A stretch of 64,000 bases of DNA, taken from assembly GCF_000685275.1 (NCBI RefSeq), contig NZ_ARYK01000002.1:310001-374000 (forward strand), given 5' to 3'. Shown here in pieces: positions 1-9,867 of the stretch (its first letter is position 1; each line of letters opens with the position of its first letter). The stretch is from Hyphomonas johnsonii MHS-2 (GTDB lineage: Bacteria; Pseudomonadota; Alphaproteobacteria; Caulobacterales; Hyphomonadaceae). Position numbers and translations under genes: made by a program. Under the pieces are notes generated by a model. It searched no databases. It had not been told where the DNA came from and saw only the letters and a program-made list of their open reading frames with translations.

Positions 1-1366
1 ATGTCAGTCTGCCCCCTGTCAGATCGTAGGCGAACGGCGTGCCGTTGTCGTTTGCCGTGTACGTCGGCGAGGTGGGCGCATTCGGGTTGAGGAAATTGAG
101 CGTCGTATTGATGCTGGGGGTCTTGGTGTCAGACGTTGCGGTCGCAATCTCGACGCGCCCTGAAAGCTTGTCACCGAGGGTCCAGTCTGTACCCAATCGG
201 AAAATCCGGCTGTCCGTCAGGCGAGAGTTTGTATCGCCCGAAAGACGCAGGTTTCCGTCACTCCCGTCGGACTGGACGGGAATGACGCCCCGGACCGCCG
301 CTTCCACGCTACCGAGATTCTGGCCACCAATGGAGCCAAAATTGACCGTTTCAAACTGATCGGGAACCGATGTACCAGCAAGATCGGAAACGCCTGACGC
401 CTGTACCCGAGAGCTCTGTTCCCTGCGCTCCTGATCGTTCACGATTGCATCAAAATAGAACTTCATGTTCTCAAGACCAGTTGGCCTGAACTCCAACGAA
501 CCGGAAAAATTGGTCGTTTCCGATTCGTAGTTGTCATAGTCCTGGATCAGGAACTGAATGGGCAGAAAATTGAACGCTTGGGCGTTCGCGGAGCCGCCAT
601 CTGCTGCGACGAAATTGTCGCGATCGACGCGCGGACGGAAGGCGGTCGCATCTTGTTCAGCATAGCTCAAGCTCGCCACGACTCCGAACTCGCCGGCGGA
701 TGTTGTCCAATTGTCACCATAGGCGCCGGATAATCTGGGCTTGATGCCATCGGTTGTCAGACTGCTGTCTTCGCCTTGAATGCGCACACTCAACAGACGA
801 TCGTCCAGATCAAGCGGACGAATTGTTCGCAGGTTGATGGTCCCGCCGACGGAACCTTCAATCGTTTTCGCTTCGGACGCCTTGGTAACTTCAACGGCTG
901 CGATCATGGCAGCAGAAACGTCCTCGAAGCTGATGCCGCCGCGGCCAGAGCCAGAGCCCACCGTCGATACACCGTTGATCTCTGTCCGGTTTGAATTCGT
1001 ACCGCGGATCTGAACGCCTTTGCCAACACCTGCTTCACGCGTGATCTGGACGCCCGGGATGTTCTCAAGAACTTCGGCGAGGTTTTGATCCGGCAGCTTG
1101 CCGATATCTTCTGCCCGGATGACCTCGACCAGGTTGTCAGCCGCGCGTTTCTCATTGAGTGCCGTCGCGAGCGAGGCCCGGATCCCGGTAACAACAACGA
1201 CGTCCTGGCGCGCCTCTCCCTCAACCGAGGCTGCCGGCACCGCTGCAGGGTCTTCTTGCGCCAAAGCCATCGAGCCCAGCGGCAACGCCACACCCGCAAG
1301 CAAGCCAGCGCGCCAAAACCGGCTAGGTCCACAGCGGACGGAGTTCTTTTGTGATTGAGTTGGCAT
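1..1366 (-). CDS. TonB-dependent receptor, N-terminal 455 residues (cut by window start)
   Basis: This is an outer-membrane TonB-dependent receptor, probably importing alginate oligosaccharides. I followed the minus-strand frame from the ATG at 1366 to base 1 and met no stop, so the gene runs out of the window. A signal peptide ends near MALA-Q (about residue 36). A TonB-box-like VVVVTGIRAS follows, then a plug domain containing EDIGKLPDQNLAEVLENIPG and an IRGTNSNRTEING element, typical of the proteobacterial TIGR01782 receptor family. Its promoter carries an operator palindrome that recurs at the GntR regulator gene (10269-10283), which ties it to the alginate operon. The substrate is inferred from neighbours only. 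Confidence 0.9.
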   Translation of the reverse strand, partial: MPTQSQKNSVRCGPSRFWRAGLLAGVALPLGSMALAQEDPAAVPAASVEGEARQDVVVVTGIRASLATALNEKRAADNLVEVIRAEDIGKLPDQNLAEVLENIPGVQITREAGVGKGVQIRGTNSNRTEINGVSTVGSGSGRGGISFEDVSAAMIAAVEVTKASEAKTIEGSVGGTINLRTIRPLDLDDRLLSVRIQGEDSSLTTDGIKPRLSGAYGDNWTTSAGEFGVVASLSYAEQDATAFRPRVDRDNFVAADGGSANAQAFNFLPIQFLIQDYDNYESETTNFSGSLEFRPTGLENMKFYFDAIVNDQERREQSSRVQASGVSDLAGTSVPDQFETVNFGSIGGQNLGSVEAAVRGVIPVQSDGSDGNLRLSGDTNSRLTDSRIFRLGTDWTLGDKLSGRVEIATATSDTKTPSINTTLNFLNPNAPTSPTYTANDNGTPFAYDLTGGRLT

Positions 1367-1426
1367 TCCGGTTCTCTCCCTTTGGAATTATCTCAGACTT
1401 CATCTCGAGGCGAAGGCTTGACCGAT

Positions 1427-1455
1427 AGCCAACACGCAACCCCATAAAGTGTCAA
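1427..1455 (-). promoter_or_regulatory. Candidate promoter of the TonB receptor gene
   Basis: On the minus strand a perfect -35 hexamer TTGACA (1455-1450) is followed after 17 bp by TTGGCT (1432-1427), a weak -10. The receptor start codon is about 60 bp further on. The PL6 operon has the same TTGACA hexamer next to the same operator half-site. Confidence 0.5.
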
Positions 1456-1481
1456 CCGCTTTGGTTTACTTATTTTGATTT

Positions 1482-1496
1482 ATTGGTCCTACCAAT
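1482..1496. promoter_or_regulatory. Palindromic operator ATTGGT-N3-ACCAAT
   Basis: ATTGGTCCTACCAAT is a palindrome with perfect 6-bp arms and a 3-bp centre, about 26 bp upstream of the receptor -35 element. Near-identical ATTGGT-TAT-ACCA lies in front of the GntR regulator gene at 10269-10283. Two ATTGGT half-sites overlap the PL6 promoter. FadR-subfamily GntR proteins bind short palindromes of this shape, so the local regulator is the natural candidate. Confidence 0.6.
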
Positions 1497-1817
1497 TATG
1501 GTTTTCTGTTGCCATGTAGCAATAATACGACACAACTGACGGACCAATGCAGGCCGGCACAGCACGTTTTTTCTCCAATCAATTTGAATTGGTAGTCAAT
1601 CTGGACCGTACATATGGCATGGCAACCTGCTCTCGGTGGTACGGATGCGAAGCCGACTGCGCTGACGCCTCGTGCACAGATTGCGGCCATGGCCAACTAA
1701 CGCGATCCCGTACCGAAACGGGCCACACTTTTGCAGATCAACGAAAGCACCGGGAGAGTGGCCACACGCCGCGAGTGCGACCAGAATCGCTTGCAGTGGC
1801 GCAGGCCCGGCGCCTGC

Positions 1818-2837
1818 CTAGCGTCTCAATCGCCCAAATGAGGTCGCGCTGGCGAGGGCCTTGACCTCATCGACGGTGACGCAATTCGCATCGCCTCTGA
1901 TGGCGTGTTTCAGGCAGTTGGCGGCAGCGGCGAAATCCACCACCTCTTGCGCGTCCTGATGCTGGACAAGCCCGTAGATCAGACCCGCGCTGAATGCGTC
2001 GCCTGTGCCCACGCGGTCGATGACGCCATGCATGTCATAGGCACGCGAGAAGACCGCGTTGTCGCCCCGGCGCAGGAAGGCCTTCCACTCATGGTGCTCA
2101 GCGGTTGTGGACGAGCGGATTGTAATGGCAATATTGGCCAGGTTCGGAAATCGGTCTGTCAGCTTCACGCCGAGTGAATGCGCCCATTCATCGCTACCGT
2201 TTTCACCATCTCCGTCGATGCCGAGACAGGCAGGACAATCACCCCGGCCGGCAATCAGCGTGTCGGCCTGCTCGACCAGTGCCGGCAGGACATCGCAAGG
2301 CGCCACACCGTAAGTCCACAAACGCTCTCGATAATTGAGATCAATGGAGACCGGCACCCCGCTGCTTCTGGCTTCTGCAACACTCCGCTCCGCCAGGCGC
2401 CTCGTTGCTGCGCATATCGCCGGCGTGATGCCACTCAGATGAAACATGTCTGCACCATCGAAAACGGCATCCCAATCCACACTTGCCGCATCAAGGTGTG
2501 TAAAGGCGCTATCGGCACGGTCATAGATCACGCAACCAGCGCGATAGTCTGCCCCCTCTTCCATGAAATAAAGGCCCATGCGGCCATCGCTGCGAGACAC
2601 AAAGCGCGCATCGACGCCCTGTGCCTGCAGCGTCATCAACGCCTGAGTGCCCAGTTCGGTGTCCGGCAAAGCTGAAACAAAGCGCGCGACAACGCCGAAA
2701 TTTGCGAGGGATACCGCAACATTCGCTTCCGCACCGCCATGGCAAACATCGAAACACGTCGCCTGCCTCAAGCGCAACTTGCGTGGCGGCGACAACCTCA
2801 TCATCAGTTCACCGAGGGTTACTATGGTGGCTGTCAT
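1818..2837 (-). CDS. kdgK: 2-keto-3-deoxygluconate kinase (PfkB family)
   Basis: This sugar kinase of 339 residues would phosphorylate 2-keto-3-deoxygluconate (KDG), the last step specific to alginate or uronate breakdown before KDPG aldolase. It has the PfkB/ribokinase layout: an N-terminal GELMMRLSPP start with a glycine pair in CHGGAEANVAV, and a C-terminal GTGDAFSAG motif whose Asp is the catalytic base of the family. I place the start at the ATG at 2837 rather than the GTG two codons earlier. It is the distal gene of the minus-strand alginate operon, 89 bp after the SDR gene. No KDPG aldolase gene is in the window, so that step must be encoded elsewhere. Confidence 0.85.
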   Translation of the reverse strand: MTATIVTLGELMMRLSPPRKLRLRQATCFDVCHGGAEANVAVSLANFGVVARFVSALPDTELGTQALMTLQAQGVDARFVSRSDGRMGLYFMEEGADYRAGCVIYDRADSAFTHLDAASVDWDAVFDGADMFHLSGITPAICAATRRLAERSVAEARSSGVPVSIDLNYRERLWTYGVAPCDVLPALVEQADTLIAGRGDCPACLGIDGDGENGSDEWAHSLGVKLTDRFPNLANIAITIRSSTTAEHHEWKAFLRRGDNAVFSRAYDMHGVIDRVGTGDAFSAGLIYGLVQHQDAQEVVDFAAAANCLKHAIRGDANCVTVDEVKALASATSFGRLRR

Positions 2838-2926
2838 ATCCACACTTTCTGATTTGAAGACAATGGACCGACGCGCAGTCCCAGAGTACGCGCCGGTCCA
2901 CCTGAAGCAGCAGGGAGGCCGTCACC

Positions 2927-3682
2927 TTACGAGAAGAACATACCGCCATTTATATCAATGTTCGCGCCTGTGATGTAGGCCGACTTTTCAGACGCGAGAA
3001 ACACTACCGTCTCCGCACACTCATCGGGATGACCCTGACGACGCAAGGGCACTGAACTCTCGACATTCCTTCGAACAGCATCCGGCGTGAACGTATCGTG
3101 AAATGTCGTGTCGATCATGCCAGGACAGAGCGCATTGCAGCGAATGCCTTCAGGGCCAAGTTCCTTGGCCATCGACCGTGTGAAGGTAATCACCGCCCCC
3201 TTGGACACAGAGTAGGCAGACGCGCCGCCACCCCCGCCGTCACGGCCGGCCAGTGATGCAAGATTCACGATCGAGCTTCCCTTTGGCATATGCGGAACAA
3301 CCGCCTGTGTTGCCAGGAATGTCGAGTTCATGTTCAGAGCCATGACGTGATTGAAGAATTCCTCGTCCATCTCGGCGAGTTTCTTGCGCGCTACCAAGCC
3401 GCCAACATTGTTTACCAGAACATGGATATCAGCTCCGTAAGCTTTGACCGTCTTGGCAACGAGCCTGTCCACGTCAGCCTTCCTGGTCATGTCTCCCTTC
3501 ACGGCGATGGCTCTGCCGCCAGCCGCCTTGATGGCTGCGACTGTCTCGTCAGCGGCAGTCTGGTTGGCGTTGTAGTTGACGACGACATTGCAGCCCTGTT
3601 CTCCCAGCTTGATGGAGCAGGACCGGCCGATGTCGCGGGAGCCACCGGTCACGATGGCTGTCTTACCTTTTAGGTCACTCAT
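2927..3682 (-). CDS. SDR oxidoreductase, probable DEH reductase
   Basis: This classical short-chain dehydrogenase (251 residues) probably reduces 4-deoxy-L-erythro-5-hexoseulose uronate (DEH) to KDG with NAD(P)H. The nucleotide-binding motif is TGGSRDIG at residues 12-19, with Asp where most family members have Gly. NNVGG follows the fourth strand, and catalytic Ser and YSVSK lie near residues 143-160. C-terminal features (NALCPGMIDT, GANIDINGG) are typical. The neighbouring lyases, KdgF and KDG kinase give the functional assignment. The sequence alone only proves an SDR. It lies 51 bp downstream of the transporter gene. Confidence 0.8.
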   Translation of the reverse strand: MSDLKGKTAIVTGGSRDIGRSCSIKLGEQGCNVVVNYNANQTAADETVAAIKAAGGRAIAVKGDMTRKADVDRLVAKTVKAYGADIHVLVNNVGGLVARKKLAEMDEEFFNHVMALNMNSTFLATQAVVPHMPKGSSIVNLASLAGRDGGGGGASAYSVSKGAVITFTRSMAKELGPEGIRCNALCPGMIDTTFHDTFTPDAVRRNVESSVPLRRQGHPDECAETVVFLASEKSAYITGANIDINGGMFFS

Positions 3683-3733
3683 ATTCTTTTCCTGTTACTT
3701 GCAGATCGATGGTCAAAGGATCAGGCGATGATT

Positions 3734-5047
3734 TTAGGCCGCGATGGTGCGGGGCTTGAGGGGGCGAATCTCACCACACAAGATCCACACGCTCGCGATC
3801 GCCGTGATGGCTAGAGCAGCGCCCAGGACAAAGACCGGCGCGTAATTTGCGCCCATCGTCAGCCAGGGCACAAGATAGGTCAGGCCAGCCGCCGCGAGCT
3901 TGGCGGCCATACCAGCGAACCCGGACAATGTTCCGACCGTCTTGCCACCGTAAAAATCGCTGGGCAGGGTCTGGACGTTCCCGATGGCCGTTTGGAAGCC
4001 GAACAGGATGACGAACATCAGGCCAAGCGCCAAAGCGGGAGTCACGGCAACAGCCATCGCCAGCAGTGCCGGCAGCATGATCAGGCAACCCAAGGTAATT
4101 GTGAACTTGCGTGTCTTGTTGACACTCCAGCCGGCTTTCAGGCGGCTTTGCGCCAGGAGGCCGCCAAACCACGCCCCGATCATCGCACCGACATAAGGCA
4201 GCCATCCTGAAGCCGCGAGCTCCTTAATGTTGAAATCGTGGACCTCAAAGAGATAGGTCGGGATCCAGATAATGAACAACCACCAGATGGGATCAATCGC
4301 GGCAGATGCGATGATCACCCCCCAGCTCTGCTTGCGCGAAAGAAGCTCAGGCGTGGAGGGGTTATACCCTCCATCCAGATTTCCGTCATCGTTCAAGTCC
4401 TCATTGATCTGTCCTCTGAGGATGTACTCGCGCTCACCATCACTCAACCAGGCATGATACTTTGGCGGAGCCTTCACGATGACCAGCCATGGCACAAGCC
4501 ACAACAGGCCAACCGCTCCGACCAGAATGAATATCAGCTTCCAGTCCAGGAAGATCGCCAGGTAGGCAATCAATGGAATGGAGATAATGCCGCCGATGGC
4601 CGCGCCTGAATTGAAGATGCCCTGAGCCAACGCCCGCTCATCAACCGGAAACCATTCAGCGTTCGCCTTGGCGGCGCCCGGCCAGTTTCCTGCTTCAGCC
4701 ATCCCCAGAATGGACCTGAAGACACTAAAGCTCAAAACGCCTTGAGCGAATGCGTGGGCCGCCGTCGCCAAAGACCAGACACCGATGGAGAGAACGAAGC
4801 CGAGACGTGTTCCGACCCAATCGAAGATCTTCCCGAAAATCGCCTGACCCAAGGCGTAGGAGAAAATGAAGACAACCGAAACAATACCCAGAATGTGCTT
4901 GTGCCCATCGGCACTCATTTCAGGGAAAAGGTCTGGCGCGATCTGCGCAGGCCACAACACGTTAAGCGTCTGCCTATCGATGTAATTGATAACAGTGGCT
5001 AACGCGACCAGCGTCACGACCCACCACCTGAGCCCCTTGATCTTCAT
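3734..5047 (-). CDS. MFS hexuronate-type transporter (ExuT-like, ACS family)
   Basis: This inner-membrane permease has 437 residues and about 12 predicted helices. It resembles the anion:cation symporter branch of the major facilitator superfamily (ExuT/GarP). The N-terminal INYIDRQTLNVLWP segment is characteristic, followed by a GKIFDWVGTRLG loop between helices 2 and 3. It probably imports unsaturated uronate or DEH released in the periplasm by the lyases. Its start overlaps the end of kdgF by four bases, which implies translational coupling. Confidence 0.85.
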   Translation of the reverse strand: MKIKGLRWWVVTLVALATVINYIDRQTLNVLWPAQIAPDLFPEMSADGHKHILGIVSVVFIFSYALGQAIFGKIFDWVGTRLGFVLSIGVWSLATAAHAFAQGVLSFSVFRSILGMAEAGNWPGAAKANAEWFPVDERALAQGIFNSGAAIGGIISIPLIAYLAIFLDWKLIFILVGAVGLLWLVPWLVIVKAPPKYHAWLSDGEREYILRGQINEDLNDDGNLDGGYNPSTPELLSRKQSWGVIIASAAIDPIWWLFIIWIPTYLFEVHDFNIKELAASGWLPYVGAMIGAWFGGLLAQSRLKAGWSVNKTRKFTITLGCLIMLPALLAMAVAVTPALALGLMFVILFGFQTAIGNVQTLPSDFYGGKTVGTLSGFAGMAAKLAAAGLTYLVPWLTMGANYAPVFVLGAALAITAIASVWILCGEIRPLKPRTIAA

Positions 5048-5409
5048 GACGAGACAGCCTCCCCACCAAGAAAGTCTTCGCGCGCCGGGCTGAACACATC
5101 CAACAGGACTCCCGGCTCCAGACAGACAGACCCGTGCAGAGCCATTGACGGAACGAAGAAGCAGCCTCCGACGTCAAGGACCTGCTTTCGCCCATCGACC
5201 TCCACTTCGAACTTCCCAGAAAGCACATAGGACACCTGGGAATGATGGTGTTTGTGTACGTCCCCTACCGCGCCACCGTCGAACCAAACCTTGGCCATCA
5301 GTATCCTGTCATCATGCCCGAGCAGGGTGCGGTAGATACCGCCTCCAAGCTCTTCTGCCTCATGCCGCGGGCTGGTCATGAACAGCTTCGACTGAATGTG
5401 CGCCGTCAT
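5044..5409 (-). CDS. kdgF: KdgF-like cupin, unsaturated uronate conversion
   Basis: This small cupin (121 residues) probably converts 4,5-unsaturated uronate monomers to linear 4-deoxy-5-keto uronate. The metal-binding cupin residues are visible: HKHHHSQ at 52-58 and a later His at 92, in line with the His/His/Gln/His set of KdgF enzymes. I place the start at the ATG at 5409, one base after the PL17 stop codon, rather than at the longer upstream frame, which would run inside the lyase gene. The tight coupling fits a role just after exolytic cleavage. Confidence 0.8.
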   Translation of the reverse strand: MTAHIQSKLFMTSPRHEAEELGGGIYRTLLGHDDRILMAKVWFDGGAVGDVHKHHHSQVSYVLSGKFEVEVDGRKQVLDVGGCFFVPSMALHGSVCLEPGVLLDVFSPAREDFLGGEAVSS

Positions 5410-5410
5410 T

Positions 5411-7633
5411 CTAGTTCTCCCCTTTGGTGCTGTGTTCAGTGCCAGCCGAAATGTGCAGGCCAACAGGACCATTCCAGTTGACGGTCTGGTCATCGAGCTG
5501 AATTTGATGGGTCGCGGTCGGCGCCGTATCGTCTGAAAACAGCACCCGGATACTGCCGCCGCTTTTCGGAATGACAGTATAGACATCGCTACGTCCAGAC
5601 CGGCTGATATCAAGGCGCTCTACAGAGCCGCCTGAAAAGACCGTGACTTCCTCGTCATTGTCATATCGACCATGGCGCTCATACACCGAAAGGAACGTCG
5701 CATCCTTGCCCGTCGCGCGAAGGATCATCGCTTGCTCGTTGCGCAGATTGTTGTTGGGGTCGTTCGCTCCGAGCCGGGTAAGGTAGGCACCGAGCGTTTG
5801 GCGCGCCGTGAAGGTCAGGGTGTAGAACTGGTCATCAATCAAAAAGGACAGATCAGACGTCACGCCAGCAGCGACCCCACTGGCTTCGGCAGTTTTCCAG
5901 AGATGCTGGTAACCAGCGCGAATGCCGAGCGGAACGAGTTGTGCGACCGCGTAGGTGAATGGCAGATTCGTCTCGATCAGCTGGCCCTTGAAGTGGACCG
6001 GCAGATCATACGTATGAGGGGCATCACTCGCGCCGCGCACGACATCGATCACGTACGAGCCGCCGCCATCACGATCAACCATTGCCACGACGCGCTGGTA
6101 GGTAACCCCCGTATACGCGGTGGTGATTTCAGCTGCGGCGTAGCTTGCGCCCACGGTGTCATCAAAGGCCAGGATTGTCGGCGTATACGCCTCGCCCTCT
6201 TCCCAATCGCCATCAAACTGACTGGACTGATCGACCACTAATGTGTTGTGCGCCACCGTCTGCTTTGCCCAACTCGCATTTTCCGGCAAATAGCGCCCGC
6301 CATCCTTTGGTTCGACATTCAGGAACCTTGCTGCGCCGTAATCTGCCACCACTTCATCGCCATTGTCATAATAGAGCAGTCCGAGGCGGTCGAAATGCCC
6401 ATGGCCCAAGCCCTGGGACGTTGCCTTGAAGACCAGTGCCGCCGCGTCCGGTTCCGGCCCTGAGCGCAGCGTGATCAGCGCGCCACGGTCGCCATCCGGT
6501 CCGTCCCGCAGTTTTTGTGATTTGAACGCGAATGGTTTTGACTTGCCTGCCGCAATGGCATCTGAAAGCTTTTTGCCTTCCGGGGTCGGCACAATACTTT
6601 TCTGCTGCTGCGCGATGCTGAGCAGGGAGGCATCGCCCGTCAGATCATAGGCTATCGCGACGGCGTAACGCAGCTCGGCTGTGTTCAGGCCTTTTTCCCG
6701 TATCGCATCATTGATCGGAAAGAAGCGTCCGCCATAGGTCTCCTGGATGTTGGCCGTAATGGCTTTGCGCAACACGCCGCCGCGGTGCTCGAAGATCCTG
6801 AGTTCAGGATCACCCCGCTCAATGGCCTGGGCAAACAAGACAAACGGCATCAGCGCGAAGCGTTGATAATAGGGCCCTTCTGCATAGTAACCGTCCGGCG
6901 AGAAAAGCGCGTCCACCTGTTTGATGAACCCGGCGTCTCCTGACTTATCGAGCCCATAGAGCGCCTTTTCGACATAGTCGCGCTCACCCAGCGCATACCC
7001 CGTCATGCCGACCGCGGCGGCGGCCCATGTGCCGTGATTATGGATGCGGTCGAATGTCTGCGGAGAGCCCACTGACAGAAAGTCTGCCATGGGACGAAGG
7101 AGCTGGTCTTCGATCTTGCTGCGCTGTTCGGCGGACAAGTCATCCTGGATGGCATCATAGCCCTGAACAGCATAGACGAGCCACATCGCTTCATTCAGGC
7201 CCTGCCAGAACAGGCGGCTGGGTGTTTCGGGATTGACCTGCGGATGCAGACCGAGCGTTGGATACAGGTCTGAATAATCGGAAAGGATACGCGCTGCGAA
7301 GTCGAGATATTTCGACTCGCCGGTCAGCTGATACAGCATGCCGGCCTCATAGATTGTCTTGGCGTTCTGCTTGTGCTGCTCATGGGTGTAGCCGCCGCCA
7401 GCATCAACGGGGACAGGCACATCGACACCTTCCGCTCGCCGCTCATCAACCGACGCCCTCAATGCGGCGATGGAGTGGTCGAACAGTGTTTCGCCGGACG
7501 GTGCAGCGACGCCTGGACGGGCATGCACATCAACAGGATTTGCGGTTGAGCAAGCTACCAGCGTGATGCCGAACAGCGCCAGGCCTGCCGTGCGGGCCCA
7601 ATGTCCTGGATGGGAGAAGGGTTGGTTCAACAC
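5411..7633 (-). CDS. PL17 oligoalginate lyase, lipoprotein (heparinase II/III fold)
   Basis: This exo-acting oligoalginate lyase (740 residues) would degrade alginate oligomers to unsaturated monomers. An N-terminal lipobox (LVAC, Cys28) predicts a lipid-anchored periplasmic or outer-membrane protein. The alpha/alpha-barrel domain contains the PL17 stretch RIHNHGTWA, with the Asn-His pair of the active site, and a Tyr-rich GYYAEGPYYQRFAL segment. The heparinase II/III-like beta-sheet domain follows from about residue 380 (GHGHFDRLGLLYYDNG). It starts with GTG two bases after the PL6 stop codon. PL15 is the main alternative, but the NHGTWA context favours PL17. Confidence 0.85.
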   Translation of the reverse strand: MLNQPFSHPGHWARTAGLALFGITLVACSTANPVDVHARPGVAAPSGETLFDHSIAALRASVDERRAEGVDVPVPVDAGGGYTHEQHKQNAKTIYEAGMLYQLTGESKYLDFAARILSDYSDLYPTLGLHPQVNPETPSRLFWQGLNEAMWLVYAVQGYDAIQDDLSAEQRSKIEDQLLRPMADFLSVGSPQTFDRIHNHGTWAAAAVGMTGYALGERDYVEKALYGLDKSGDAGFIKQVDALFSPDGYYAEGPYYQRFALMPFVLFAQAIERGDPELRIFEHRGGVLRKAITANIQETYGGRFFPINDAIREKGLNTAELRYAVAIAYDLTGDASLLSIAQQQKSIVPTPEGKKLSDAIAAGKSKPFAFKSQKLRDGPDGDRGALITLRSGPEPDAAALVFKATSQGLGHGHFDRLGLLYYDNGDEVVADYGAARFLNVEPKDGGRYLPENASWAKQTVAHNTLVVDQSSQFDGDWEEGEAYTPTILAFDDTVGASYAAAEITTAYTGVTYQRVVAMVDRDGGGSYVIDVVRGASDAPHTYDLPVHFKGQLIETNLPFTYAVAQLVPLGIRAGYQHLWKTAEASGVAAGVTSDLSFLIDDQFYTLTFTARQTLGAYLTRLGANDPNNNLRNEQAMILRATGKDATFLSVYERHGRYDNDEEVTVFSGGSVERLDISRSGRSDVYTVIPKSGGSIRVLFSDDTAPTATHQIQLDDQTVNWNGPVGLHISAGTEHSTKGEN

Positions 7634-7635
7634 AG

Positions 7636-9867
7636 CTAGCGGTTCCTCTCGTCAGCGATGTCGGCAAACGCGTCCTGGGTCGCCCCATCAATGGTATTGC
7701 CGCTGGATGTGAAGACCGGGAGCCCGGTCGTAAACGTCAGGGCGATAGGCTTGGCACCCACAACCGTGTTTCCCGTAAAACTGCCCTTCTGAATGCCATA
7801 CAGCTCCATCAGGGGCTGGTCGCCATTCGCGACCGTCTCGAAACTTGATCCGGTCACATCGACATGCGGCCCGAATGTGCTTTCATCCCGGCCGCCGCGA
7901 TAGACGGCCGCGATGGGGCCGCCGATCATCTTGAAATGGCTGTCCCTGATGCTGAGAAATTCGGCATTGTAGATCCCGTAGTCGTCGGTTTCTTCATCGA
8001 GCTTGAAGACGGCTCCCGAAATGTTCTCGAAGTCAGAATTCTCGACATCTATTCGGTCAAAGAATGAGCCCTTGGCAGCCGAGACGACCGAGAAGCCCCT
8101 GTTCACATCGAAGTCCTGAACCCGAATATGGCTGAGTGACAGAATGTGATTTCCACTGCCACGTATTGAGCTGGTGCTGATAAAGCTGTTGCCTGATCCA
8201 TCGGGCGCGGCGTCACCGCTTACGACAAGGCCGCCAAGCGCGAGGCTTCCATTGCCGGTCAGAACAAACAGGTGCGAGCGCTCGAACGACAGGACCGCAA
8301 CGTCGCCCCCGCGCGACGCGATGGTTACAGGTGTATCGACCTGGATAATCTTCGATTCGCGGTATGATCCTGGTGCAAGCGTATAGTGATCGCCCGGTTC
8401 AGCCGTCTTCAGGGCTGTAAACAGGACGTCCGTGCCTGGTTGCAGCTGAATGTCCCGGCCGCCTTCAAATGGCGACGCTTCGGAGGCCTTGGGATACCAG
8501 GACACACCCGTTTGGTCTTTTGCGACCCCATAAGTGCCCGATGCTCCGGCGCCATCAATCATTGCCAGAAACGCGCCACCGGACGGCGTCAGATTCTGGC
8601 GGAGGTCAAATCCGCCCGCGATAACGGCCGGCGGGGCCGCAGATGACAGGTTCCCGGAAAAAGCCACGCCACCCATGTCGTCATACAGATTGATCGGACT
8701 GCCACCATCAGCGCCGACCACTAGGTTACGGCTGAAGACAGAGTTGACGGGAGTGGCCGTGCGCTCGGCGTCAGACCCTTCTCCCAATTCAATCGCCGCG
8801 ACGCCATCAAACGTATTGTTCTCGATCACGGCGCCAACCACCTGATGATAGCGGTTGATGGGCGAGTCCGGCACGCCGTTCATGATGACAAGCGCGCCGG
8901 AGAACCGATTGCCTGTCAGGTCCTTGAAGTAATTGTTCCGGATTGTTTGCCGGGCATTGATGACCCGCACGCCGCCCGTATACGGTGCACCTGCGCCGTC
9001 AAACAGATTGTTTTCTACCAACGTTCCATTGCCGTGACGCAGCGTCAGCGTTCCGCGCGATGCATAGAATGTATTGCCACGGAATATATTGCCGCCGGAC
9101 TTGTTCGAGATGATCTCCACTTCACCGCTGCACCGGTCAAAGAAGTTATTCTCCACGATGGTCAGGGAATCGGTCAGCGAATAGTGGCTGGTGCCTATGC
9201 GAAGTGTCTCACCGCCGTTTGAGCCGAATACCGGGCGCGGACCGAAATAGTTGTGCCTGATCCGATGCCTGTTTTCCTGGCTGGCTGCTGTATCCAGGCG
9301 CACGGCGAGCGTGGGGCCCGCATTCAGCTTTCCCGAGAGATGATTGAAGTCGAACGTATTGTTCCTGCCGTAAAGGCCGACCCAAAGATCGCGCTGCGTG
9401 CGATCGGGATTACTGTAGCCATCGATGACAACGTTCGTGACGCGCGTGTTGTTCGCCAATGCCTCGCTATCACGCCGAAAGCTGATGACTTCACTGCGGG
9501 GCGTATAGCCATCCTTGAACACAAGTCCCGATACAAGCAGATGATTTCCGGCAAGCCTGAGACTTGATTGTCCTGACAGGATGACCTTTCCCGGTGTTTC
9601 AGCCGTCAGCTGGACAGGGTGTTCCTGTGTCCCTTCGGCTTGAAAAAGCGCATCGAAATCCTGCCAGGTGCCATCGGCAAGAACGATTTGATCGCCCGGC
9701 TTGGCTGATGCGACGGCTTCGGAAAAGGCATCCTGAGTGGCAACCCGTATCATCGCGCCCGTTTCAGCCGGCAAAGGATAGACGGCCTGGGCGGGCTTGA
9801 GCGCCTGCCCGCTACAACTGCCCAGAATCAAAATCGCCGACGCGACCGCCAGTCTTCCAAAAGCCAT
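7636..9867 (-). CDS. PL6 alginate lyase, lipoprotein
   Basis: This polysaccharide lyase of family 6 (parallel beta-helix, chondroitinase-B-like) is about 743 residues long. That length suggests a two-domain PL6 alginate lyase with a second beta-helix after about residue 450. The lipobox LGSC gives a lipoprotein signal. Repeated NNxF and IRNNYF rungs and the GSNGGETLRIGTS segment are PL6 hallmarks. I start it at the ATG at 9867, preceded by AGGGAGGT, instead of the GTG at 9882. It is the first gene of the alginate operon and should make the oligomers that the PL17 enzyme trims. Confidence 0.88.
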   Translation of the reverse strand: MAFGRLAVASAILILGSCSGQALKPAQAVYPLPAETGAMIRVATQDAFSEAVASAKPGDQIVLADGTWQDFDALFQAEGTQEHPVQLTAETPGKVILSGQSSLRLAGNHLLVSGLVFKDGYTPRSEVISFRRDSEALANNTRVTNVVIDGYSNPDRTQRDLWVGLYGRNNTFDFNHLSGKLNAGPTLAVRLDTAASQENRHRIRHNYFGPRPVFGSNGGETLRIGTSHYSLTDSLTIVENNFFDRCSGEVEIISNKSGGNIFRGNTFYASRGTLTLRHGNGTLVENNLFDGAGAPYTGGVRVINARQTIRNNYFKDLTGNRFSGALVIMNGVPDSPINRYHQVVGAVIENNTFDGVAAIELGEGSDAERTATPVNSVFSRNLVVGADGGSPINLYDDMGGVAFSGNLSSAAPPAVIAGGFDLRQNLTPSGGAFLAMIDGAGASGTYGVAKDQTGVSWYPKASEASPFEGGRDIQLQPGTDVLFTALKTAEPGDHYTLAPGSYRESKIIQVDTPVTIASRGGDVAVLSFERSHLFVLTGNGSLALGGLVVSGDAAPDGSGNSFISTSSIRGSGNHILSLSHIRVQDFDVNRGFSVVSAAKGSFFDRIDVENSDFENISGAVFKLDEETDDYGIYNAEFLSIRDSHFKMIGGPIAAVYRGGRDESTFGPHVDVTGSSFETVANGDQPLMELYGIQKGSFTGNTVVGAKPIALTFTTGLPVFTSSGNTIDGATQDAFADIADERNR

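Larger units (their letters stand above)
1367..1817. other. Non-coding leader/promoter region of the TonB receptor
   Basis: This 450-bp gap lies between the end of kdgK and the start of the receptor, both on the minus strand. It holds a promoter-like element and a palindromic operator, listed separately, within about 130 bp of the receptor start. I see no convincing gene, RNA or terminator in 1500-1817. The short open frames there lack ribosome-binding sites and recognisable sequence. Confidence 0.6.
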